From Adiantum capillus-veneris (lineage: Eukaryota > Streptophyta > Polypodiopsida > Polypodiales > Pteridaceae), in contig CM043942.1 of assembly GCA_014529385.2 (NCBI GenBank), positions 4,740,501 through 4,804,500 on the forward strand: DNA of 64,000 nt, read 5' to 3'. The stretch's first letter is position 1. Each line of letters begins with the position of its first letter. Both the position numbers and the translations under genes were made by a program. Shown piece after piece: positions 10,645-20,682 of the stretch. The notes beneath the pieces are model-generated. The model ran no database searches, was not told where the DNA came from, and worked only from the letters and a program-made list of their open reading frames with translations.

Positions 10645-12198
10645 TTATTCTCCCCTGATCGATGCAGGTGAGAATTGCTGTGATGCCTCCATCTTCTTTG
10701 TTTTTTCCCACTCGTGAACATCTGCACAGATGTTAGACATCAAAATAAACACTTGCCCATCATCCATCAATTTTGATCTCACTGCATGCTCAAAAGCCCT
10801 CTTGCAAAACTCTACATCTGCCAGCTTCTGACAAGCACCGAGCAAGCTATTCCATGTGACATAACTGGGGCCATTGGGAATCTGTTCCATCATCATCACT
10901 GCTTCATTGAGGCGACCTAAGCGCCCTAGAAGGTCAATCAAGCAATTATAGTGCCTGATAGTAGGAGTGATGCAGTAATCTCTTTGCATAGACTGAAAGT
11001 ACATCTGACCCCTTGCCAAGAAGCCTTCATGAGAACAAATGCTGAGTAAATTAAGAAACGTGATGGCGTCTGGCTTTACACCCTCATCTCTCATTCGATC
11101 AAACAAACAGAAAACAAGTTCACTCTCTCCTTGGTGGACATATCCTGTAATCAATGCATTCCATGTCACAAGGCATTTAACTGGCACAATATCAAAGAGC
11201 TCCTGGGCAAGGACCATCATACCACATTTGGCATACATGTCAACGAGAGCAGTTACTAAAGGCAGCTCAGACATTGCAAGCTTGTGAATTTGGGCATGAA
11301 TCTTTACTCCTACGTTTAGAGAATCTTTGTTGCTGCATGCATGAGTGACGTTCAAAAAGGTTACTCGGCTAGGTAGCATGCCTTGCTCTTGCATCTTCTC
11401 ATAGACCTTGAGTGCTTTGTCCGTCTCCCCACGTTCCGCATAAGCCATGATTACGGCATTCCATAGCACCACATCAGGGGCCACCCCACTAAGTTGCATC
11501 TGTTCCAAGCACCTCCATGCTTTCTCGCCGAGGCCTTGCTCAGCGTACCCTGTGATCAACGCTGTCCAGCAAACAACGTCTTGATTTGGCAAACAGTCAA
11601 ACACATATTGTGCCTCTTCAAGGAAACCGCAATTCGCATACATATCCACCAAAGAGCTCACAAGGAAAGGATCCCCTTCCAGCGCTTCCTTCGCAATGGA
11701 AGCATGAATCTTCCTGCCTCTTTTGATGCACTTGAGTCTTGCACAAGCTTGTAGCAGAGGCGCAAATGCATATCTGGAAGGATTTACAGACATCTCTTCC
11801 ATAACCTCATACATGTTGAGGGCCCCCTGTGGCTCTCCACATTCGACAAGGCCATGAATAAGAGAAGTCCATGAATGCTCATTCAGATGAGAGAACCTGT
11901 TGAATATCTGTTGGGCTTGATGGATACTTCGACAATCCGAGAACATGGGAACAAGATAATTGCCAAGGGCTTTATGGTTTTCTAAACCACGCTCGCAAAG
12001 CAGAAAATGGGCACGCTTGGCGCACTGCAGGCTTCTGGATTTTCTGCATTTTTGAAGAAGGGAGGTGTAGTTTTCTATGGATGGCAGCTCAGGATGCCTC
12101 TCTACGAAAGCAATGGCGTCCTCTGTAGTCATCAGCTCCAACCCACTGCCATAGGTACCTCCCAGCGCCTCTGTCGTTGCGGGGAACATGCTGTGCAC
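10645..12198 (-). CDS. PLS-type pentatricopeptide-repeat protein, E-like end, no DYW domain
   Basis: PPR proteins bind organellar RNA one base per repeat and guide processing, editing or translation. The 517-residue, intronless product has tandem repeats from about residue 43 to 445. Typical signatures are W-T-S-L-I-H-G, V-V-C-W-T-A-L-I-T-G-Y, S-S-L-V-D-M-Y-A-N-C-G and T-W-N-A-L-I-T-G-Y, alternating in the P/L/S manner. Residues 447-505 (TWNSLLGACQ... to EWEKTKKM) look like an E motif. There is no DYW deaminase, so it would need a partner for editing or act otherwise. The start at 12198 is the first Met of the frame. No clear transit peptide is visible. A plastid or mitochondrial role is inferred from the family. 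Confidence 0.9.
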   Translation of the reverse strand: MHSMFPATTEALGGTYGSGLELMTTEDAIAFVERHPELPSIENYTSLLQKCRKSRSLQCAKRAHFLLCERGLENHKALGNYLVPMFSDCRSIHQAQQIFNRFSHLNEHSWTSLIHGLVECGEPQGALNMYEVMEEMSVNPSRYAFAPLLQACARLKCIKRGRKIHASIAKEALEGDPFLVSSLVDMYANCGFLEEAQYVFDCLPNQDVVCWTALITGYAEQGLGEKAWRCLEQMQLSGVAPDVVLWNAVIMAYAERGETDKALKVYEKMQEQGMLPSRVTFLNVTHACSNKDSLNVGVKIHAQIHKLAMSELPLVTALVDMYAKCGMMVLAQELFDIVPVKCLVTWNALITGYVHQGESELVFCLFDRMRDEGVKPDAITFLNLLSICSHEGFLARGQMYFQSMQRDYCITPTIRHYNCLIDLLGRLGRLNEAVMMMEQIPNGPSYVTWNSLLGACQKLADVEFCKRAFEHAVRSKLMDDGQVFILMSNICADVHEWEKTKKMEASQQFSPASIRGE

Positions 12199-13133
12199 TT
12201 GTTATTATCTCCTCCTTCCTTTTGATCGCATTACACCCTCTGCAGCAGCCATGTACCGCGGATAAATCTTCACGGTCTCTTTTATATCGTTCCAAACATT
12301 GAAGTGTAGGATTGGGAAAAAAAAAACAAGGTCATCTACAGTAGACGAGGGCACTGCCTTAAGTTAAAATTGCTGGCTCAAAGTGTTATTAAATTATGCT
12401 TGGCGATTCATAGTAGTAAATGATATAAATTGTGATCTGGCTTTTGGAAGATATGTGGTTTACAGCAGTAACTTACTGAAAAAGTATGGTGCAGGAGAGG
12501 AAGTATTCAAGATCTCAACCAATATGACCCACTCCTCAGGTGTTGTATGTTACTCTTGTTGAGAGAATTTCAGTTGTTGTATGTTACTCTTGTTGAGAGA
12601 ATTTCTTGAGAACAGCGTTCAAAAATGACTATTTATTGCATTGTGTCCTAACATTTGCAACCTTCCCAGCAAGAAGAAAAATACACATTACGAGGGTTAC
12701 AATCGAAAACCTGTTCCTATCATTTTACGTGTTCAATAAGGTCACCGTTGCGCTGGCTGCTATAACTCAAGCATGTTTCGACTCATGAGCAGAAATTTGC
12801 ATTGTCACACTGAGTTAACCTTCCTCGAGTAGTTTAAGGCGAGTTCCGTAAGGTGCGAGGTATTGAACTCTTTGAGAGGCTGTGTGTAATGGTCTCACAC
12901 TTTGACATGTTGAGCTAAAGTATAGAATGTTCCCTAACCTTGAGCTAGATTTTTTGGGCGAAAAAAACACCTTAAAAAATGAACAAATTCTAACATAGAA
13001 TAATAGGTATCATAAAATCTGAATCTCAAGGCATTTGCTTTGTATTGATTCATGTTGCCTTAAGGGCTTGAAATGAAATAATTCAACATTTGTGAGGATG
13101 GTCTGTCTTTCCTTGTTATTGGTTCACATGTAA
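12199..13133. other. PPR upstream region; no gene seen
   Basis: It contains a 34-bp-period direct duplication (12541-12605, unit TGTTGTATGTTACTCTTG...) and AT-rich DNA. The PPR promoter must lie in the left part, but no defined element was recognised. Confidence 0.4.
12541..12605. repeat. Two-copy 34-bp tandem duplication
   Basis: The segment TGTTGTATGTTACTCTTGTT plus eleven further bases appears at 12541 and again, identical, at 12575. Confidence 0.9.
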
Positions 13134-13745
13134 TTGATGGTAGGTAGCATTACTGCCCTCGCCACTGCAACCAACCAAGGCAATTCTCAACATGGAGAAT
13201 CACCAAATCAAGGCTCAGCTATGCCATGCAAGCCCGCCTTGGTTTCTAGTGAAGGGGCAAAAGTAAAAGGTCCTGAAAGTGAGCCAGAAGCCACCGATTC
13301 CGTACATTTATCAACCCAGAATGTATTAGGCTCTAAACAGTCTGATTCTGTGGTCATTGGGTCAACGAAGTTCACAGAGCAATTGACAAACTTGAAGACT
13401 TGGTGGAAATATGTTCACGATGCTTACAAATTAAAGAGGACTCTGACACACGGGGTTATGGTACAAGTCCTATTTTTACAATACACTTGGGACCAAGTGG
13501 CCAGATCGAGAAAGTTACGAATTGATCAAAAAGAAATTCAAAGGCGACAATCAACAGATGATGTCATTCCAGGTTTTGATAGTAGTGGCAACAAGGAACA
13601 AGCACAACAAAAGGTATTGCTAGCCCGAAGCATTGCAACGGATTTGGAGTCGAGAAAAATGGATCTTAACAGACATAGCACTGTGTTCACAGTGGCACAA
13701 CACCCAAGTAATATGAGAGTTCTACTAGTCATCAAAAGTTGTTAA
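13134..13745 (+). CDS. Hypothetical 203-residue ORF
   Basis: This is a hydrophilic, Ser/Gln/Lys-rich open frame in an AT-rich setting. Residues 1-85 look disordered. Residues 85-190 have mixed helical character (including LKTWWKYVHDAYKLKRT). No family is recognised. An AAAG|GTATTG sequence near 13613 could be a splice donor, so the real product may differ. It could be a gene fragment or a chance ORF. Confidence 0.25.
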   Translation: MMVGSITALATATNQGNSQHGESPNQGSAMPCKPALVSSEGAKVKGPESEPEATDSVHLSTQNVLGSKQSDSVVIGSTKFTEQLTNLKTWWKYVHDAYKLKRTLTHGVMVQVLFLQYTWDQVARSRKLRIDQKEIQRRQSTDDVIPGFDSSGNKEQAQQKVLLARSIATDLESRKMDLNRHSTVFTVAQHPSNMRVLLVIKSC

Positions 13746-13776
13746 AGCAGATTGACGTTAGCGTGCACAGAGCTGC

Positions 13777-14066
13777 TCCTATTTTGAAATGGACTGTGAT
13801 CAACCTATTTTGAAATGGACTGTGATCAACTGGTACAATATTTTTGTGAGCACTTGGAAGTTGGTGGACCTTCAAAAATGAAGGACCGTATGAGACAATG
13901 GAGAACCTGGATTGAGGCAGTAGGCTTATTAAGATAGGTGTGGGCATGGGTTGGGAGAAAAATGTATTTTGTGAGCACTTGGTGGACCTTCCAAAAATGA
14001 ACCACCATACGTGAGACAAATTAGCTAAAGGGAGAGAATCTCACATGATGGAGAACCAAGATTGAG
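13777..14066. repeat. Local duplications
   Basis: CCTATTTTGAAATGGACTGT plus seven bases occurs twice in tandem (about 13777 and 13806). A longer segment with TTTGTGAGCACTTGG...GGTGGACCTTC...GAGACAA...GATTGAGGC occurs at about 13843-13918 and, diverged, at 13969-14066. Confidence 0.7.
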
Positions 14067-14235
14067 GCTTATAATTAAGTTGGGTGAGGGTATCGCCTTC
14101 ATTCCACACAATGAATTGAATTTGCACTCAATGGAAGAATTACAATTGAATTGAAATTTAAGGGGGTGTGAAGATTTACATTACAAGAAAGCTCTTAGGC
14201 TCAATAATGTTACAAAGAGGAATTAACCAGCTTAA

Positions 14236-15086
14236 TTAAGCTTCAAGACATTGTAAAACTTGGAAAAAGGCGAGGGCTATGGTGGGGTGAAGGGTTGGAG
14301 GATTTAGTTGGATGTAGCGGCAGTACAATGCATGCAGCTCATCGTGTTGTCCAATCAGCTGGTGACACCGCACCAGCTCTTCAATCGACTCTTCAAAATC
14401 TAGCAGGAGGTCCTCAGAATAGCATGTCTCGCCATCCGCATCCATCATACTACATGACATGCTCATCGTCATCATCATCGTTATGGGCACCTGTGTCACG
14501 TGCATGGCGTGCATCCACGTCATCCTCGGCGCATGCTCTGTCAGCATGACCGGCGATGCCATCCGCCTGTGCAACGCCGTGCCCTGCAGTCCTGTGGCCG
14601 CAATAGTCAGACTCATCACATGAATTTGCGATGATCTCGCTCATGCCATCTGTATCTGCACTATAATCAAGCCCTGCAGACAGATTTGCGCTATACTGGC
14701 TGTAGCTGTCTGAAACGAGCAGCTACATTTCCGGCCTGGTGTTACCTGAAAGCTTGCAGAGGACGCCGTACTGTTGTCCTCAGAATCTACAGTACTACGA
14801 CTGAATGCTGTATGTGCTGCACTGAATGCAGTCCTGGAGCTTCCTGCTGTGCAGTTGCTGAGCCGGCTGCTGCAACTGCTCATCACATTGGCTGACGCCG
14901 CTTCAACGTCATGCAAGAGGTGATCCCCGTCGCGGATAATGTCGAAGCTGCAATTAAAGGACTCTTCACACTAAAGGGTTCGTACAAAATGTCGTCGCCA
15001 AGATGGGCTTGGTTGTCCAGGACGAGTTGGGAGGGCTCCCTGGTTGTGGTGGATGCGGAAGGAGTCGCTGTGGGGCCGTTAAGCAC
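14236..15086 (-). pseudogene. Possible eroded protein gene
   Basis: Three successive minus-strand frames give protein-like stretches. An acidic Ser/Asp-rich segment ends in a run of five Asp. A frame change follows, then a C-terminal helical segment (EDLLLDFEESIEELVRC...) to a stop at 14236. The frame change falls in a GATGATGATGACGATGA run. No family is recognised. The plus-strand ORFs over the same DNA are less protein-like. Confidence 0.2.
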
Positions 15087-15428
15087 AGCTCAGCAGGTAA
15101 CAAATCTTAACAACAAAAATAGCAATCCAATGCATGCCGTCCACCTAAAAAAACATACCCTTGCTCGGCAACTCCCATTGGCCTTTGGCCCTATGGCCAT
15201 GGAGTCAAAATTCCTCCCTGTAGACCCTGCCTAACGGCAGTGCCAACAAACTTAACTACAAACAAATTTGAGATGAATCACATATTTTTGAAGATTGAGG
15301 GTGAGAGCACTTAGAAGAAGACACCAATTCAAGTTGGAACGAATCACATTTCTATCACATAAAGGAAACTTCAACCTGAATTAAATCACATATTTTGGAA
15401 AATAGAATCCATGAGGGAGAGAATTGCT
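15087..15428. other. No gene seen
   Basis: AT-rich spacer between weak ORFs and the microsatellite at the 3' end of LINE B. If the host Ty3 element continued beyond LINE B, its integrase should be near here, but no integrase motif was found. Confidence 0.35.
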
Positions 15429-15437
15429 CGCGCGCGC

Positions 15438-15536
<99 letters not shown>

Positions 15537-15552
15537 GAAATGAAATGAAATG
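15429..15552. repeat. Compound microsatellite (CG)n(TG)n(AG)n(AAATG)n at LINE B 3' end
   Basis: CG at 15429-15439, TG to about 15474, AG at 15475-15532, then four AAATG-type units touching the LINE B 3' tail. Confidence 0.95.
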
Positions 15553-15861
15553 TTATATTAACGTCTTCAAAAGGCCATAGTGACCTATGAGACCCGAAAG
15601 TTACGAAGTGGTGGATCTGATACAAAGTCAGAGTAACAAAATAACATAACAACAGTACAAAACAAAGATATATACTATGAGGTCCTAAGTTGGTCGATGT
15701 GAGCCAAGCAAAAAACGAAGCAAAAAATGGGCGGCTTGTTGGGATAGCTAAATCACAAGAGATCTAGCATCGGTCGTTGGCGAATCTCATCAATTTCCTC
15801 CATGGTTAGTAGTCTGACCGGGCGTCGTGCATGCTTGGCCAGCGTGCATGCTCTGAATTTT

Positions 15862-18800
15862 CTATCGTAGCCTCCGTCGATGCTGTGTAGTTCTTCGCAG
15901 TCGTCGCGGGCGCCTGGATTTTCCCAATTCAATCGCTTGGTCAATCAGTGTGCCTTTGTTGTGAGACGAGGGGGAGCTCTGCTGTGGGAGTGGCTCTTGC
16001 GGCTGTCCCGTGTTTGCTCTGAAGAAGTCTGTGATCCGTCTTTGAGACTGGCTAGCCTCGCCATTCATTAGGCTATCTCCGTGTCTGCGCAACTCGAGCA
16101 AGAACAAACCTAGACATCTCTGATCTTCGTATCCCATGATTCTTGAGAGTGGTCCAAAACCCTCTCTGAACAAGCAATGGAAGCGGCCTCGTATCTTGTA
16201 GTAGACGGGGCAACGGCATGTATAGTGTAGCTCTGTCTCAGGTTCCATGTTACACAAGGGGCATGTCATGTCCTCTGTTGGTACTCCGCTGTATCTCCCA
16301 GTCTCAATCCGCAACTGGTGAGAAGATGTGCGTAACTGGCCAATAGCACATCGTATCCCATGAGACAGTGGGTATCCATGTATCTGGGTCTCGTCACAAA
16401 ACCATCTTCCGTAAGCTGGAGAAGGTGGTCTCTGTAGAAAGCCATCTTCGTGCCCAATTCCTGTGCTGGTTGTATCCATGTCCTCCTGGTGTCTAGCTGG
16501 GTCAGGTCTTGGCGGATGAGCTTGGTGATCTCTGATTGTGTAAGAGTGAGAGATGGTGCATCCAATGAGCAATGGAATGGTGGCAGCCTGTCTATACTGA
16601 ACCCATGTGCCTGAAACCATGATGTCATCTCCCATACCAGCATGTTGTATCTCCTTGTATGGCTAGCTGTCGAGAGGATTCAAGTGTTGTGCGAGCATAT
16701 CTGTCTCTAGGAAGTTCCCATGTGCGGTTTATGAAGGAGACTGATCTGGTGAGCGCCTCCACCACTAGTGGGGAGGCCGCTAGCTCTACTCAGATAATGG
16801 CCCGTGGTGGTGATGCCTTGGCTCTAATGAGCCACGAGATCATAGAGACAAGAGGTTTCTCCATGTTCCCCCATCCGTCTGTGTGACCCGGCCTCCCGTG
16901 GTGATCCAGTGAAGGTCCCCATATCTTGGTTCCATAGAGCAATGCTGAAGCCACCAAGGTGTCAAAGAGCCAGAGCTTCGTCAGGGGCTCCTGAAACTGA
17001 ACCTGTGAACACATCCTCTCCAATCTACCCAATGCTGCGTGGGCTCTAGTAAGTCTGGTCTCAGCTGCTCTTCTGAGTGAGAATGCACGTCCGCTAAAAC
17101 AACTCCAAGGTAAGTGTAAGAGTCTGTGTACTTCACAGTCTCCTGGCCGTATGTGAATGTAGGTGCTGACCTCCTGATCCACTATAGGGTGGTATTAAAC
17201 ACCATAACCTTGGTTTTACCCAAGTTGACAGACAAACCACTTTCGTGGGCAAACGTATGCAAAGCATCCAATTGACGTTGCATTCCCTCTGGGGATTTGG
17301 ACATCAACACTATGTCATCAACATATAATAAAAGTGGAATCCATGTCCCTAGGGGCCTGCCAACTGTGCACCTCTATCACCATCGCTCTCAATGTAGTCA
17401 GAAACCTCATCCACATACACACCGAAAAGAGTAGGAGAGAGCGGGCAGCCCTGCTTCACCCCAATAGTGGAGTGAACCGGTGTGGAAAGTCCCTCCGGGG
17501 TGCGTACATGCCCTACTACTGATCTGTACAATGCCATGGTCCCCCAAATGAGTTCTGTGGGTACTCCCATTTCTTGTAATCTGCGCATCAGTCTGGCTCT
17601 GGATACTTTGTCGAAAGCTTTGTGGAAGTCCACAAAGCTACAATAGATCCGTCTCCCATGAGATCTGCCTTCTTCGATGATGGCCCTGAGTGTCAGGATA
17701 TGGTCAAGAGTAGAGAAGCCTCTCCTGAATCCTGCCTACCCAGTTGCACGTATTCCTTCCCTCTTTGCCCATCTACTCAACTGTTGCTCAAGAATGGATG
17801 CATACAACCGTGCCAATGTGTGCCCAATCATAATAGTGCGATAATTCCCAGGCTCCATGGGGTCTCCTCTCTTGAAGATAGGTACGATCGTAGATAGGTT
17901 CCAAGTGTTCGGTATGCCCTCACACATGGCACGGTTAAACATAACTGCTAGAAGCTTTGCTAGTAGGTCTTTGGCATGCATGAAATGCTCAACGACTAAA
18001 CCATCATGATCATATGCTCTCCCAGTCCTCATCCTGTCAATAGCTTTCTTCACCATCTGAACGGTGAAAAAGACACATGCGTGTGGGCATGGATCGGGGG
18101 GGTTGGGGAGGGGCGGCTGTCCAGGTATTGTGTACAAAGATGATGCATACTGACCCCAGGTATCTGTGGAGGAAATAGCAGAGGGGGGGGGGGGGGGGGG
18201 GGGGGTGCTCATGAAAGAGCCGCCACGCCTCACGCGAGTCCTGACTCAAGAATAACTGATATAGATCCTGCTTGAGTCGAACCAAAAAAGACCTCTTCTT
18301 CCATTGCACCAAGCGTCGGAAGTCAATGTGTGACTGTCTGTGAGTGACGTCCCCCAACAACACCTCCCTCTGAAGTCTGGCTCTAGTCTTGCGGCACTCC
18401 TCATCGTACTAGCTGTTCTGAGGCATGCTCCCAGATTGGCGACTCTGCTCAGGCTGGGTGTGTGGATATGATTCTGCTGCTACCTCATGTAATGTCTGTG
18501 TCAGTATAGTAGTTAGCTCCTCCAGAGGTCACCCAGGGTCCTCAGTGCATAGGCGTCTGTAGATTCCATTCATGTATACAGAATCCGTCTCCCGTGTGAA
18601 TGTGTAGCGAGTGGGGGCTGCTACTCGTGGCCTGTGTGCTACACTGAACTGGAAGGAGATGGTCATCGACACCAGAGCATGATCCACTGCCACCCCGACC
18701 GGTCTAGGCCCAACTGTGAGGTCCTTGATACTAGAGATGAGATTCGACTGTGCCATGACATAGTCCACTGTGCTGGCTCCATGTCTGTGTGGGAAGCATG

Positions 18801-19480
18801 TAAAACCTCCAATAGCAGGAAATCTCTGTAGGCCGTTCAAGATGGCCAATCCATGTGCAGTGGCCATGTCTATCAGGTGTCGCCCATACTCAGTATATTC
18901 CACATCGTATGATAGTCTGGAAAGGCCCGTCTCTGCAACATCTAGCTCTCTTAGCATCTCCTCTGAAGTATCATAAAACACTACGTGGTGATGGGCAGTC
19001 CTAGCATTGAAGTCCCCTAGGATGATAATGCCACCATCCCTAGAGAACTCCCATATGTCATCATCCAAAATAGAGAAAGGGGACTGTCCTCTGGGTGATG
19101 CATAAACTGATGTACTCGGGGGAAAGTAGCAAATAGCTAGATAGAGGTATCTGCGACCTGTCTCTGCTTTCAGTCTCACCCACATGTACCTAGCCTGCTC
19201 GTCCCTGCGGGATATATGTATCAGTGGCTGCAGATCCTCTCTACATAACACTGCCACTCCCCCCGAGCTCCGCCCTCTATGCTCTGAGCGTGTCTCTTGT
19301 CTATAGGCTGTCTTCCACCTGTATCCAGTGATGTGAGGCATGGATTGCCTAGGGGCCTGGGTTGTCTCAGAGTAAAAGATGATGTCTCCTCCAGTAAAGC
19401 TATCCTCAAAAGCTCCCACATCAAGACACATAGATCCATTGCAGTTCCAGGCAACTACTTTGAGTGTGGTTCCATAAGTC
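15862..19480 (-). pseudogene. LINE B ORF2: EEP endonuclease, RT and CCHC knuckle in broken frames
   Basis: An endonuclease frame (19480-18529; S-E-T, G-D-F-N-A-R, S-T-V-D-Y, V-D-H) ends at an early stop. RT blocks follow in shifted frames: 18363-18037, 18233-17736 (including N-Y-R-T-I-M-I-G-H), 17633-17349 (F-H-K-A-F-D, G-V-K-Q-G-C-P-L-S-P), then the catalytic box at 17325-17314, which reads Y-V-D-D rather than Y-A-D-D. Thumb and connection pieces lie at 17182-16266. The C-terminal CPLCNMEPETELHYTCRC knuckle and QRRITDFF (16044-16021, a second PIP-box fit) are in the last frame (16635-15862). At least four frame breaks. Confidence 0.8.
18183..18205. repeat. 23-bp poly-G tract in LINE B ORF2
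   Basis: Allelic to the 16-G run in copy C. It encodes or disrupts a proline run between the endonuclease and the RT. Confidence 0.9.
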
Positions 19481-20384
19481 TCGCACCGTCATGGGAGCGT
19501 CGCTCTAGTATTACCACTTTTCTGTCTTGGTAAAAAGCGATCTTGCCTTTTCCCCTTGCCGCTCTAATCTCTGGCATTACTTCCTGCATATGAGCGATCT
19601 GCGAGAGGGTGAGATCATCCCCGAGAAAGATGCCAGTCTCTTTAAGAGTTGGTCTTTTCTTCAAGAAGGACTTCTTCGCTTCCATGGAGGGAAAATGGAG
19701 GATGAGTGCACTTTCTTTTGAGGTTTCTCCACTGCTTCCATTTTTCTTTATGTTGCCCACTCTCCATGCCCTTGTGTGCGTCGGCTCATGAATCCCCATC
19801 AAGGCTGTGAGTTCTTTTACTTCTTCGTCCACATTGCCTTTGTCTTTAAGACCGCAAATTCTCACATGTAAAGCGTGCACCCTTCTCCTCTGCTCCTCCT
19901 CTAGTGTCTGATTAATGATGTTGTTGGGTGTGGACGTGGGCGTTATCTCCTCGCCTTTTCCTTTCTTGGCCTTCTTGATCCATTTCTCGGCTTTGTCCGC
20001 CTTCTGTTGAGTTTTGGTAAGAACATCCACCCAAGAAGTCGTCATTTCTTTGTGCTTCTCTTCTCCCTCCTTGATGGCCCATACTTGCTCCTTGATCGTC
20101 TTGATTTCTTCGATTACTGAGGGTTGCAGTTCGCCCTCTTCCAGTGTGTTTCTTGATCGTGCTTCAACGAGATCTTTCTTGAGTGACGCGATCTCTTCCT
20201 CTTGGGTCGTCACTCGGTCTTCCAGCGTGCTTATCTTGCTCTCTTGGATCAGCACGCGTCCTTTGAGCATGTTTATTGTGCCCCAGAGATTGCGGTTCAT
20301 CTTGGTAATGATCTCCGTCATTTCCTCTTTGCATTTTTGAATGGCATCCTCTAGGGGATCGGCTTTATTGTTCATCTTCCTCAT
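19455..20384 (-). CDS. LINE B ORF1: intact coiled-coil / RRM-like protein
   Basis: A 309-residue product, starting MRKMNNKADPLEDAIQK. The coiled coil is at about residues 25-85, the linker near 130-160, and the RRM/CTD-like region about 165-295 (HVRICGL, R-A-W-R-V-G-N-I, GIFLGDDLT). It ends 12 codons later than copy C's ORF1 because one A is missing before the TGA-CGG site. It therefore overlaps the start of ORF2 in a different frame. This architecture resembles vertebrate-type L1 ORF1p more than the zinc-knuckle ORF1 of most seed-plant L1s. Confidence 0.75.
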   Translation of the reverse strand: MRKMNNKADPLEDAIQKCKEEMTEIITKMNRNLWGTINMLKGRVLIQESKISTLEDRVTTQEEEIASLKKDLVEARSRNTLEEGELQPSVIEEIKTIKEQVWAIKEGEEKHKEMTTSWVDVLTKTQQKADKAEKWIKKAKKGKGEEITPTSTPNNIINQTLEEEQRRRVHALHVRICGLKDKGNVDEEVKELTALMGIHEPTHTRAWRVGNIKKNGSSGETSKESALILHFPSMEAKKSFLKKRPTLKETGIFLGDDLTLSQIAHMQEVMPEIRAARGKGKIAFYQDRKVVILERRSHDGARLMEPHSK

Positions 20385-20432
20385 GCTTGATCACCGTCTG
20401 CAAGGGAGTTAGATGTACGTGTGCACCCACAC

Positions 20433-20482
<50 letters not shown>
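20433..20482. repeat. (GA)n microsatellite at LINE B 5' junction
   Basis: About 50 bp of pure AG repeat between LINE B and the DNA that leads into the Ty3 fragment. Confidence 0.95.
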
Positions 20483-20484
<2 letters not shown>

Positions 20485-20682
20485 AACAATATTGGCCAAT
20501 TTTATGAAATAATTTAAGTTTTTGTGAGAGCTAGTAATTGATACATAGCTGATTGCTCGATTAATCTGATCGTAATAGGAAGTGGTATTTGTGAATCCAC
20601 TTGAGCTATTGTCATCAATGACACCATGTTTTCCGACCATCAAGATATCATTTCCACGGAGAACAAATAGGCATTTGGTAGA
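20483..20682. other. Spacer or eroded Ty3 tail
   Basis: AT-rich; no clear domain. It lies where the Ty3 integrase linker would start, but no HHCC or integrase signature is seen. Confidence 0.35.

Larger units (their letters stand above)
15553..20432 (-). mobile_element. L1-like LINE copy B, near full length, frameshifted
   Basis: Same subfamily as copy C. ORF1 (20384-19455), a frameshifted ORF2 (about 19480-15862) and a 3' tail that matches LINE A in its last ~45 bases. It is bounded on both sides by (GA)n. The 5' junction reads CTAG-AGAG, as in LINE A. Several frame changes in ORF2 show it cannot make a full enzyme as written. Confidence 0.85.
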
